From Polytrichum commune (lineage: Eukaryota > Streptophyta > Polytrichopsida > Polytrichales > Polytrichaceae): a stretch of 64,000 bases of DNA. The notes under the pieces were generated by a model, which ran no database searches, had not been told where the DNA came from, and saw only the letters and a list, made by a program, of their open reading frames with translations. This document shows positions 46,613 to 58,036 of the stretch, one piece after another; within the stretch, counting starts at the first letter, position 1, and every line of letters begins with the position of its first letter. Made by a program: the position numbers and the translations under genes. The stretch covers positions 186,001 to 250,000 of the forward strand of contig OX485804.1 in NCBI GenBank assembly GCA_950295325.1, read 5' to 3'.

Positions 46613-47452
46613 TAAATTTGATTATGTTTCTTATTTTATGTATAGATTTGGAAGCGTAGTTTTTTATGTTTCACTGAACAACAATTGTATGTAAACCCAA
46701 ATTATCACGTTCCGAGTTGATAAAGTTTTGGAGTATTCATGGGATAAAATCAAGTGAAGATATTTCTAAAGAGAATTGGCACATTTTAGTGGATTTCATA
46801 TTATTGAATTCATCTTCTGATATTGTTGTGTTACTCATTGCAATGCAACACCTCAACAAGTATTTATTATATTTATTATATTTAGTTTTGGGTTTATTAT
46901 ATTTATTTGTCTTCTTTGTTATATATATATATATATTCAATATTTATTAAGTGTACATTGGTTGTTTTAGTCATGTTGAACATTCATTCCTGAAAACCAA
47001 TTTTGTTCATCAATTGTATCGGATGCAAGTTCTTACAAGCTTATTCATTGAAAGCTTCAAAAATTTGTTGACTCTCGATCTGTACAAAGAATGTGTCTCA
47101 AAAAAGATTGCAACATTGTACACGCTTACTCGGGACCGCTAATGGATTACTTGTATAATACAAGTTTCATACCTTACTTCTATTTTTTTAAGTTTCATAT
47201 GTTATATCATATCATTATACTTCATTAAAAAATCATTTTTTCAACACGAGATTGCTGAGGCCAAAGATTTGGCCCAAAAATAATTACCTTGAGCTCACTC
47301 TAGAGCACAACCGGTCTTCTGAAGGTATCATTGAGTTTATGATTGCAATAATACACACTAAACGTGTCAAATTAGACTTATAGCCTTGCATAGTATTTGT
47401 CCATTGCATATGTTTATTTAGGTCCCGATTTTTGGCTCAAGTTAGACGGGTT
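46613..47452. other. Gene-free AT-rich stretch
   Basis: Frames at 46717-46950 and 46951-47142 are low-complexity or unrecognised. I see no gene. Confidence 0.45.
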
Positions 47453-48037
47453 CAGGGGGGTAACTCCCTCTTGTGTTATGTAATCACATGCGTACAAAGG
47501 GTATTTTAATGGGGCTATTTACCTCCTCATTTGGATTTTGGGGAACCCTTTAAGTAGAAAAAGAACAATTTCACTAAATATTCAACATGTAATTATAAAA
47601 GCAAACCTGGACTATTTCAAATCATGCTAAAATACTTATAAATTTTTGATTTACTTGTTCCGCACGAAGACAAACTTAAGATTCCAATATGGTATGGCGT
47701 ATATTTATGTTATTATATATTGATGAAAGAAGGGTGTACACATCAAAATCCAATCATTCAATTTTCATCCATTTTGCATTTATATGTGAATATATTCTCT
47801 ATAAAAAGTTTAATCCCTGTATTATTTTTCTCACATCCATTTCTTTCTATCTCAAACCTAGAGTGAGGGTTTTTTCCTTATGTTAATTTATATGTAATCA
47901 CATGTTTCGCAATTCAAGTAGGCTATGGTAGATCCAAAGCATTTATAATTTTTCTTGTCAATGAATGAAAAACACCCTATGATTGTTTTCACACGGTTTC
48001 TACTTTTCGGCCAATCCCCCCACCCCCACCCCCCCGA
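47453..48037. repeat. Dispersed repeat family R3, copy 2 (inverted relative to copy 1)
   Basis: Reverse-complement match of 37171-37740 over its full length. It starts CAGGGGGGTAACTCCC and ends in a C-rich tract (CCCCCCACCCCCACCCCCCC). Confidence 0.8.
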
Positions 48038-51000
48038 GGAAACGGCGAGATGATTTATGTTCTTATGAACCTCAAATAAATAATGAAAAAAAAGAAAAAG
48101 TCTTTTGACGTCAAAAGTAGATCTTTAACAAAATGTTGAATGGTTGGAGCTCTGAAATTCTACTCATCCATTTTGTATGGATTTGAAGTTTCCAAAGAAG
48201 TCTTTGTTTGATAAAATTTTAAATTGTTGGTTACACGAAGCAACATATTGGAATCTTAAAATTGCACAAATGTTTATTATTCTTATTCTAAATGTTATTT
48301 TGTATTTTTTTAATATTATCATTCTTATTTCACATGTTTTTGTACATTTTTTGGCTAAAAAAACTCGTGAACTTTATGATCCTAATGTTCATGAAATGAA
48401 TATTACGATCAAGTTGATCCCGAATGCATCTATACGTTTGTCAAATTTTTTTCATTATATTAAATTTTGAAGAATGATTTACTAAAAAATGCCGTTTTTT
48501 CAACATGTTAAGGTTGAAAAATGACATCACGAATGTCAGCCCTAAACCTTCATCCTTTATGCGTCCTAGTCCGGGTGGGAACTAAGGCTAACATGCACCT
48601 AAGTACTATGTCTAACTGGAATCATTGAGCCACACTCATTCCACTGACCACCATTATAAAACCCACAACTTTATTCAGATAGCACAAGGTAATCAGTGTT
48701 CACAAACACTCTAGCACCTTGTGATCACCTAACACACATAGTCTCTTTCCAAAACTAACATAGCCCTAATTCTATAATCACACTTACCACACACTCATCA
48801 ACTACTTTGCTCACATAACCGTGAGCCGCTAATCTAATTCAATGCAGCCACTTAAGTTGGTCCTACCCTAATCCTACACTACTAATGAACCTAGGTAAAT
48901 GCTTGAAGTCTTGGCTCGGACCAGCTGCCCATTAACCAATTGTCGGTCCTTGTTGGAATCCAGTCTCCACCCGTCAACGCAACTTTTCTGCCCGTAGACA
49001 GTTCGAAAATGCTTCTTCCTCAGCTGGCCTCGTCGATCCAAACCACTTCAGTCTGACAACTATGGCGCTGCTGGCTTCACCTCATGAAGGGGTTCGCCGA
49101 ATCCCAGTGATCACCCACCTTGGCTCACATCCCTCACCCTTGTGAGCCAGGGAACCAACTGATGGTTGTGAGATGTGCTTGCTGGCCGAAGTTGACTGTC
49201 CTCACTTCGGTGGCGCAATGTACAAGCCTACCTCCAGGACTCAGATGGCCCAGCCGCCTTCGTGGATTCACACCACAAGGCTCTGCCCCTGAGGCTCCAA
49301 CCTCTGCTTCCCCGTAACATAATACAGCACCAAACGAGAGAGAGAGGCTGGCCAGCAGCCTCCCAACCGAAAACAATATGTTGTCCCGGAAATCTCTAGG
49401 GCGAATAGTGCCCATACCCTTGAATGGACACCTTCCTGTCCCAATTCGGTGCCCTTAAACCCAGCCTACAAGGTCCGACCAACAACCTACAAGCCTAACA
49501 CTTAACTCATGATTGATCTCCATCAATATTACCAATGCTAAAAACTCTAGTGCCTAATCCTAAGCCTAAAGCCTAATATTGCAAACAAACCCAAAGCCCA
49601 CTCTGATTATGTTTTTTTCACAATAAATACAATTCAAGATCTAAGTTCTAATGATTTCTAAGGTTAACACACATGTGGGCACACGACTTTGGGCTCACAA
49701 CGAAAAAAAAAATGTTTTGATAAAACAACATGGTGGATTTTAAGTTTTGAGGCGGGTTATTTATAATTTTCCATTATATATTGTATTTTTATGTTTAATA
49801 TCCATATTTTTAATCTTTTTAATTTTGGTCTTTATTTTTTCTAACATACACTTTAAGTGTGTGTTACTTCTTTTTAATGTATTGGACAAGCTACCACTAT
49901 TCTTTGATAATATAAAGGATGTTAAACAAGAGAATTTACTATTCACTCCTCAAATATCCAAACATTGGAATGAAATCCATGTGTGTGAATGTGGATGGTA
50001 TTCAAATTATTGCAAGAATAAAACTCCGCATTTCAAATTAAAATTGGATAATCATCTTGAACCCACATTTATTCCACCCACAATGGAAAAATAATTACCA
50101 TGTACAAAGCCCTCAAAAAGAAAGGAGACAAAGAATGCTCAAATTCCTGAAAGACAATGACATCATAAGTGATGAACCTTTGGCAAGAATCATAAGGTCA
50201 TTCAATTTATAACTTCATTATATACCAATCATGTTTTTGCTTCCGTGTTGAATTTTTTTCCTCTTTGAGAATCAAGATCAAAACTTCTGATATTACACAA
50301 TGTAATTATGAGAAGGATTCATTTGAGTTCATTTTAAATGATATTTTTTTATTATTATTTTGAATGTAAAAAAAACAAACATTAGCCTCAATTTTTTATG
50401 ACATCAATGTATTTTAACAAAGGAATTTTTCTTACCGATTCATTCAAATCATATATTGAATTATCAATGGAATTTTATTTTTAGTTCTCTTGTTCAACAA
50501 AATATTGACTTTACATCAGTAGTGTTTTTTGTTGCCTAGGTTGGTTCAAATCGCACATTCTACTTTCAAAAAGTTTAGCAACAACAACAACAACAATTGA
50601 TTTGGTTATTATAGATATGCCATAAGGGCTTCATATGCCTAGAATTTTAATTATCATTCTTTAATACCTTTTTGAAACGCAAAGTCCGATAAAAATATTA
50701 TGATTTTACTTTTATTGTGCATGCAATATCTTAATGACGATGATACTTTATTGGTATTTTATCTTAAAGATGCAAAGTGGATTTTTTTTTAAAAAAAAAC
50801 TACAATTTCAAGGTTGGTCATGAACTTTAGACTTGTGTAAACCCACTTTGCCTGGACAATCCTCGCAATGCAAACAAAACAATTAGTTTTCCACAAAATA
50901 CCTTTACGTTTTTTCATTTTCATTATTATTTTTGATTGTTTACATTATATTTTGATTGGTTTGTCATTTTATTTTATTTTCTTTGTTTTGCAAATTGGAT

Positions 51001-51773
51001 AACTCACCGCTTTTGCTTGTTCAGTCTTTTAGCAATACTTTTAAATTTAAATGCATGCCTTCACCTTTTCAAATGAATTTTGACAAAACTCTTGTGAAGA
51101 ATTATATGGATGCGAATGATGATGTTTAATACAACTTCACATATTCTACTTGTCAACTTATGACACATAATGATGTCACACTTAGGTGGAGCCCATAGGA
51201 AAACATTCATCGTTTCTCCAAATTTTGATTGATGCTTTGTCAAAACTAGAATATATTGTTTGAGGCCTCACTACAACTACATTTGTAAATCCTTTTGTTT
51301 TTAATATGATATCAATACCAATTATCAATTCTACCAAAGACACCAATCCTGAAGACTCGAATAATTATGCAATTCTTAATTGCGAGGCCATCAATTTATT
51401 TTGTAAATAACTTTTGCTTGGTTTTCTTCATCAAATATTTCATATGGTCGGTTTTATAAAAAAAAATTCAAGCATATTTTATGGAGTGCTCAACAAGCAT
51501 CGTCAAGACATTTATATTGTAACGTGCCAACAATGTGATACCACAATATTGCCGTCGTTAACGTCATTTTTTTGTAGGTCCATCATGCCCGTAAGGCCTC
51601 CCTATCTATGCTAAGACTATGGCTTCCGTTCTTGTTGTTCAACTTTTTCCTTCAACACATTGAAAAACTAGACATTATGATCAATATGATTTAGATTTAA
51701 AAAATTTAGAGGCCGAAACATGTTCAACATTCATCACAACAATTTATAATGATGGTTAGTTTATGTTGTCACG

Positions 51774-51802
<29 letters not shown>
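51774..51802. repeat. (AT)n microsatellite
   Basis: Uninterrupted AT tract. Confidence 0.95.
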
Positions 51803-51805
<3 letters not shown>

Positions 51806-52289
51806 CATAGCCATGTACATATTGTTCTTTTCTGTTGTTCATTATTCAGTGTTCGTTGCTCATTATACACAATCTAGCATTCATGTTGTTTATCCTTCCC
51901 ACCCTTATTTTTAATGAATCCTAAAATTATTATTCTTCATGCCAAAATATCATGGTTATATCATACCAATGAGCTTATTACGAAATATTTTGTCTTCTTC
52001 ACTGCTCACAAGATAGTATTCCCCATATATACAATGACAATCATAAGCATTTTGAACCTTCCATATCAGACAAATATTCTATCACAAACCTAAAACTTTC
52101 TAGCCAATTGGGATAGATATGAGCCACCCAAACCGCTCGCACTTTGAGCTAAAGCTCATAGTCTAGAAAAATAAATTAAGTTAGTTGCTAGAAATTTGAT
52201 TAATCCTAGTTAGTTAGCATTGTTAAAGAAAATTAGACCATATATGAAGACCGGCACAACATCGAGTGGAGGAAGGTGTAAGCAGAGGA

Positions 52290-52345
52290 CGGCATCAAAC
52301 GGATGAGGCGTCAAATGGATAAGGCGTCAGGTGGATGAAGGCCGT
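52290..52345. repeat. Short tandem repeat, about 17-bp unit, three copies
   Basis: The unit GGC(A/G)TCAA(A)(C/T)GGAT(G/A)A is repeated three times in the direct orientation, with single-base differences. Confidence 0.7.
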
Positions 52346-53896
52346 TTGATTGAGAGAGCAGCGAACAAAGACTGTTGGATTTAGGAGTTTTAGAAAATGA
52401 TAATCAAGGCGAACTCAATCGTAGATGCTAACCATTAGAAATAGGTACGGCTTTGTGGTTAGAATGAGTAGTTTGCGAAGATTAGCGCGACTCTCATTCT
52501 CTCTCTTTTTTGCGGTCAATATATTTTCCCCCTCTTCCCTCTCTATGTAGGTAGATGCGCAAGGTTTCTAGAACGATAAGAATATGGATGTTGAACAAAA
52601 GAATTTATAAGCCCTATTACTGATCGAATAAAAAAGTTTTGTTAACCATGTTAGGAAATGATTTATATGAACATGTGTTGTTAACGTAAACTATGTGTAT
52701 ACGTATGGTTGTCGGATTAAAAGCTTCAGCCGGTTGCTTTTCTAGGTTGTATTGTTTTTTAGTTGCATTAGTTTTTTATTTTCATAAGTTTATGCTTGCA
52801 TTAGGTTTTATTGCATCATGATTTGATTACATTAGCGTGTGTTGTATTAGCTTCTTCTACCTCAACTTTTGGTTACATTAGTTTATGTTGCCTCACATAC
52901 TGGTTACATTAGTTTCTGTTTCCTTAGTTTTTATACATTAGTTTAAGCTACATTAGGTTTTGCTATCTTATTTTTTGCATTAGTTGTTGGTTGTTGAGGA
53001 TTTTGTGGCATTTGAAACTAAGAGGTCGATATAGTAGTTAGTAGTTAGTGATCAGTGACAAAGTTAGAGATTAAGTTAAAAATTAAGTTTGACATTAACC
53101 TAACTTAATCTCAACACTCATATTACTCGGCCAACCCAACCAAAGGAAACTGGTGTGGAATTTCATGGAATATGTACCTTAAGAATACCCCCCCCCCAAT
53201 CGTGATAGCAATGGATCAATTATAAATGAAACTATGATGTTTTAGGTTGGACGAAGACCAGTTCCGTACATGATGAAATAAAGGGCTTAGGATGAATTTA
53301 GATGGTTTGTCCGAATGAATGTAATGCATGGATGAACATGATGTATGGATGAATGTCATGTATAGATGAACGGAATGCAATTAAAATTTTATTAAAAATT
53401 AGAAGGTCATTGTTTGGAGATACTAAAGTAGTTCACCCATCCGTCCAATGTTGTGGGTTATTACTTCAATTAGAGTAGCAATTGTCACAACAATGGACAC
53501 TACAAAGTTTGCATAGAATAAATGTTACAAAAATATTTTTTCTTCTAATGTCAAAAACAATCAAACATTTGCTATAAGAACCAAAAAATTGACCAAATAA
53601 TAAATAATAAATAATAACATATTAATATAGACTCCACTATTATACCCACATGCATTCAATCAATCCATAATTTTGTTTTGAATATTGGCATAACATAACT
53701 CAATATCTATGAGAATCGAGCGTGCCAAAATCATGACGATTGGCTTATGGATATTAAAAGGCCATGCATTTTTTTTCAAAGTGCAAACATTAATCTTATA
53801 AATGAACCATGCTAGCATTTGAGCCATGAGGGAAGTGAACTAATTTTTCAGTTTCATGCAAAGGTTCCAAGGTGTTCTAAATTACAGTAAGGGCAT

Positions 53897-54802
53897 GCCA
53901 CGCACCTCTCCATGAAGAGTGCCTACAACACCATGGGCACAAAGGGGACCCCGTAGTGACGCCCGGGCTTGTGGCACCATAGGTGTGAGGGCCCAAATGA
54001 TTGTGTGTGGGTGAGGGCCCTGGGCGTCGAGAACGCCTCCCACCCACAAAGACTAGAAGTCACGAGGGTATGGCCATGAGCATTGGGTAGTTTATGGCGT
54101 CAGGATTCTAGAATGCTCAAGAACTCCCCAATCGGAGGTGTGAGCTAGGAGATATGACAATTTGAGTGGGGCGTTGCTTAGGGACAACACTGACATGGAA
54201 GTGGTGCTCGGGACTACTGCCATTAGAACATCCAGAGTTTCCTCTATACTTGCTAGAATGAGGCAAGTGAGGAGCCCATCAGAATCTACGCAAAAAGTAG
54301 ATGTCGATGGAGTGGTTATTCAAAAGAATCCAATGTTTGATAACAAAGTTATTGAGGTCTGAGCCCCAATGGCTAAGGGAAGATGCCTACATGGCCCCAA
54401 TTCTTAGGAGCGAGACAAAAGGTTACTTGACCTTAGTAGGGGCCTTGCCCAAAGTCCTAGAGACTTATATGGGTTAGGCAACATTGCCAACCGACATCAC
54501 TTGAAGCATACTTGGCAATTATGCTTCGGGTTGTTGTAGTGTTGCTCCGGTAAGGCGATGATCAACACAAGATTGTACTTCCATGAATGAAAGTCCACAT
54601 CTAATCAATTGTTACCTACTAAGGGGAGAGTCCCAAATGCATGTGTAGAAGGGTTGGTTACCAAGCCATGAGCTTGGAGGTCTGCGGTATGGGGAGCTAA
54701 CCATGCACGTGTGTGGGATGATCAGGTTAGCGCTCGTAACACTTGCTTGAGTTGGAAAACGGTCAAGATAAGTTAAGAGATGCTAGCAAGGGTTGCGACA
54801 TG
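53897..54802. repeat. Hairpin-dense repeat, copy 2 (decayed)
   Basis: It is collinear with 217-1190 from CGCACCTCTCCATGA to TTGCGACATG, with substitutions and deletions. Several stems survive: ATCTAC/GTAGAT near 54285-54303, CTTGC/GCAAG near 54250-54268, and GGCGT/ACGCC near 54025-54040. The stem at 395-420 of copy 1 is represented at about 54073-54098 with C-to-T changes that become G-U pairs. Other stems are lost, for example the 24-bp palindrome. No coding frame is credible. Confidence 0.75.
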
Positions 54803-55324
54803 GACCAACAACAACAATAAATTCTTATGTATTGTATCGAAGTGGTGCCAAATTTCTTGCAGTTTGATGTTATCTCCCCCCACTTAACATCTTGTTCCTT
54901 TCACTAGAAATATTTGTTAGCGCGATATGATTGCCACATCAACCTCACTTTTGGGTAGTTGTCTTCTTTGCAATTGCGCTTCCAAGTGGGTTCACCATCA
55001 TCTTTGGACCACTTCATTCTTCGAAAACCAAATGTTGGGAAGGAGCCAAAAGGCTTGGTGGAAATCACCACATGGCATATCCTCCCCTTGTGATGTGAAT
55101 TATCTTCACTAATGTTTGCATTTTTGGTTCTTGACAATCTTGAGATATTCATGGATGAAAACATGAATCCTTGAAATGGGTTACAAATGATCTATGTGAG
55201 CAAATCATAAAGTTAATATATTTAGTGGCTAGTGAAGGTTTCTTAGCCTCGTCCACTACCACCATTATTTATATGATTTCTATATTTGACAAAATAATCT
55301 CTTTAGAAAATTGTACGACCATGA
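54803..55324. other. Gene-free stretch before the LTR
   Basis: Short overlapping frames on both strands (54904-55164, 54927-55112) are not recognisable. This is the flank 3' of the minus-strand retroelement. Confidence 0.4.
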
Positions 55325-55857
55325 TGTCGTGTATCACTGCAGCTCGAGTACCAACCACCACTAACAAACAACACTAAAACATAGCAAAGTCACACATAAA
55401 CAACACACCTCGACAGAGAAAGAAGAGAGTCAAACCTTTATAAGAGCTCTAAATCTTTCTTCAAATGCACACAATAAGTCAAGCTATCTCTCACTCCACC
55501 ACGGGAGAATCCAAGAGTATAAGTAGGGGGAGAAGAACTCAAGATTTATTGCAAAAACATGCAATCTTTACCTCACACAAGCTTTCTCTACACACTCACT
55601 CACAAGACTTGATTTGGCAAGAATGCCAAGCCAAGGAGGAGGCTCCTCACTTAGGAGCCTTCCTCTCCACATCTAGATTCATCCATCCAAATCTAGATGG
55701 ATGAAACCCAACGAATAAGGTGCGGCCGTCGACGCCGTATACCGTGACAGCTGTCGTGTAAATAACGATCGTGTGTCACTGCAGCTCGAGTACCAATCAC
55801 CACTAACAAACAACACTAAAACATAGCAAAGTCACACATAAACAATACACCTCGACA
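55325..55857 (-). repeat. Candidate 3' LTR of the gypsy element
   Basis: The segment begins TGTCG and ends CGACA, so it has the TG...CA termini of an LTR. It lies directly after a polypurine tract on the minus strand. An approximately 90-bp block is present at both ends, 55325-55415 and about 55770-55857, in direct orientation and nearly identical. The middle part is unique. The partner LTR would lie beyond the window, so the assignment rests on position and termini. Alternative: an LTR of about 440 bp with a partial tandem copy. Confidence 0.65.
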
Positions 55858-55870
55858 TGCCCCCCTCAGC
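55858..55870 (-). promoter_or_regulatory. Polypurine tract of the gypsy element
   Basis: On the minus strand, GAGGGGGGCA lies immediately before the TGTCGAGG start of the LTR. This is the expected primer site for plus-strand DNA synthesis. Confidence 0.6.
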
Positions 55871-56293
55871 TGACTATGGAGTCCCGCCAAGCAGCTAGGA
55901 CCAATGCCAATCTAAAGGGCATGGATAATAAAATATTGCTCCGCAACTAACTAGTGTGGTAAACGTTATTCCAAGGAACTGTAGGCTGGGTGCAAGGTGA
56001 GCTCCATCCTTAATCGCCTCTGATGTTTGGCCATCAGATTCCAAAGAATTAAATCCACCGCCTCATGTTGATTGCGTCTCTAAGCCATAACTCCTCATTT
56101 TCCATTTGGGCAAGCACAAGATGATGAAAACCACACATGATCATTGAGTACGATTGGTAGAAGCACCAAGTACTGAAGATCCTCGACAGCGATGACAACT
56201 CCACTGTCTAGATGGTAGAGAAGTCAAGGGTGGCTTCAAGCATGCAATGTACCAACCACGTTGACACTGATGACACAAGAGCATAGTAGCCGC
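55871..56293 (-). other. 3' untranslated region between integrase and polypurine tract
   Basis: No frame of interest. It joins the end of the integrase frame to the polypurine tract. Confidence 0.4.
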
Positions 56294-57484
56294 TCATTTC
56301 TTCTCTCCACACACAAAACATGGAAGACCCTCTGGCACGACGGCCAGTTCAGGATGAACTGTACCCTCAATGGGTAGATGACATGGGGCACAGTTTTTGG
56401 AATGCTCGCGACATTCCCTGCCATCCTTGCCTTCCAACAACAACAAACCACTCGGCAACACCTCCTTCACCCGAAGAATAGTGCGCCCCGCCCTGACATC
56501 CAATGTCGTAGGCGCCTCACGTTGAAGATAGACATAATCCCCCTGCCGGAATCTCCGCAACTGAGGTCGGTAAGCACCACTGCGAATGCGTGCATAACGC
56601 AATGTGTCACGGTGCTGAGCAATGGACAAATTCTCCATGGCCATAGGCATGGCTATCTGGAAGAATTGAGCCCGTTCTTGCAAGCACTCTGCCCAAATAT
56701 TTGGGTCATCCAAGTCCACAATAGGAGCTAGCTTTTCCCGAATAGATCTTGGGAGTATGGGCTCACGTCCATACAACAACTGATACAGGTTGTAGGACGC
56801 CAAATAGGCATGCCTACTAAATCGATAGCCCATAGCAATCCAAGGCAACATAAGGTTCCAATCCCGGTGGCTCCCTCGAAGTAATCCATACTTCCTCAAG
56901 CCACGCTTGGTTGTCTGAACAACCTGTTCAGCCAAGCCATCCGCCTCTGGATGATCCCGAGAGGTGGTGCGGTGATCTATGAGCGCCTTAGTGCACAACT
57001 CCTCGAAAGCACCGAGGAACTCCCTCCCTTCGTCCGTCAATACCTCAGCCGGTGCTCCAAAACGTGCCAACACACGATCCAAAAAGGCAGCCGCGGCCAA
57101 CTCCGCAGAGTTTTGGGGTAAAGCAACAAGCTCAATCCACTTGCTAAAATGCTCCACCATCACCAACACGTACTTTGCTCCACGTGGCGTGACAACCAGC
57201 GGTCCCGCAAAATCTAACGACCAACGGTAGTCCAATCTCATGATAGGTAAGGGTTGTAACTGAGGTGACAAGGTGTTAAAGCTAGACCTGACCCGGTCAC
57301 AAACTTTACATCTCCCGACATAAGCAGCCACCTGCTGATATATGTCAATCCACCAATATTGGCCACGCAACATCGAATGTGTCCTGTGTATGCCAAAATG
57401 GCCAAGTTCCTCGTGCACTTGTCGCACCAAGGAGGCCCTCTGATCCGGCCTAGGGACAATACGTCTTGTCCCATCCGACCACAA
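56294..57484 (-). CDS. Gypsy integrase
   Basis: Inserts the element's cDNA into the host chromosome. A 396-codon open frame starts at 57484 in this copy, but is really the 3' part of a longer polyprotein. The zinc-binding head is VHEELGHFGIHRT followed by RCKVC (His24/29/33 and Cys59/62). The catalytic core has Asp91 (SLDFAGPL), Asp151 (VLTDEGREF) and Glu186 (ADGLAEQVVQ), with 34 residues between the last two. A C-terminal GPY-like or chromodomain motif is not obvious; the tail (about 300-396) resembles the DNA-binding end of gypsy integrases. All catalytic residues are present, making this the best-preserved part of the element. Confidence 0.9.
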   Translation of the reverse strand: MWSDGTRRIVPRPDQRASLVRQVHEELGHFGIHRTHSMLRGQYWWIDIYQQVAAYVGRCKVCDRVRSSFNTLSPQLQPLPIMRLDYRWSLDFAGPLVVTPRGAKYVLVMVEHFSKWIELVALPQNSAELAAAAFLDRVLARFGAPAEVLTDEGREFLGAFEELCTKALIDHRTTSRDHPEADGLAEQVVQTTKRGLRKYGLLRGSHRDWNLMLPWIAMGYRFSRHAYLASYNLYQLLYGREPILPRSIREKLAPIVDLDDPNIWAECLQERAQFFQIAMPMAMENLSIAQHRDTLRYARIRSGAYRPQLRRFRQGDYVYLQREAPTTLDVRAGRTILRVKEVLPSGLLLLEGKDGRECREHSKNCAPCHLPIEGTVHPELAVVPEGLPCFVCGEKK

Positions 57485-58036
57485 TCGAAATAATAAACCG
57501 TTCTCCCAACGGAACCTTATTATTCAATGTCCAATCCTATCCCTTTCCATTGCCGAAATAGACGAAGGAAAGGTACCCTGTTGAAGCTTATGCAATACGG
57601 GAAGGTCCTCCCATATATCTGCAATAGCTTGAGGTTGATCAGTCTCATCATCCAAGCCCTGTATCGGAACCTCAACAGATGCACCAGAAAATAAATTGAG
57701 GTAAGCAGTCGCGTGCCAACCTGGAACCGCCTCTCGATCACAATCTCCATGCCACCTAGCCCCGGTCAAAGCCTCATCCGAAGGACTTGGATTGCGTGAG
57801 AGTCCATCAGCATCCAGGTTGGTAATCCTAGCACGGTGCACCACCTCAAAGTCATACTCCTGGAGCAACAAAACCCACCTGGCAAGCTTGCCAGTAAGCT
57901 TATCCGACTCCATGAGCCACCGTAATGGCTGATGGTCAGTCACCAACGTAAAGCGCTAACCATAAAGGTACGGCCGAAAATGGGCAATAGCCCATACCGC
58001 CGCCAATGCTTCTCCCTCGTAGGATGAATAATTAGT
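57485..58036 (-). pseudogene. Gypsy RNase H, C-terminal part plus spacer, broken
   Basis: Degrades the RNA strand in RNA-DNA hybrids during reverse transcription. The minus strand reads NYSSYEGEALAAVWAI, then TLVTDHQPLRWLM and DADGLSRNPSP, the usual C-terminal half of gypsy RNase H. An in-frame TAG at 57956-57958 replaces a glutamine codon (CAG). A frame change separates this part from the integrase at about 57485-57530. The N-terminal half continues at 59574 across the nested insertion. Confidence 0.85.

Larger units (their letters stand above)
48038..53896. other. Gene-poor stretch with minor repeats
   Basis: No gene is supported. 48520-49560 is GC-richer and C-rich on this strand, possibly an old element on the minus strand, with no recognised domain. 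The frames at 48177-48470 and 49747-50094 are rich in Ile, Leu and Phe; the second also has several Cys and His (HVCECGWYSNYCK), but no family match. Around 52750-52990 the phrase TTACATTAGTTT recurs irregularly. A 20-bp unit with ATGTATGGATGAA recurs three to four times at about 53300-53375. Confidence 0.45.

Noticed and set aside
48177-48470. 97-codon hydrophobic frame as a membrane protein
   Set aside because: Ile/Phe/Leu content follows from AT-rich codons, and no homology is evident.
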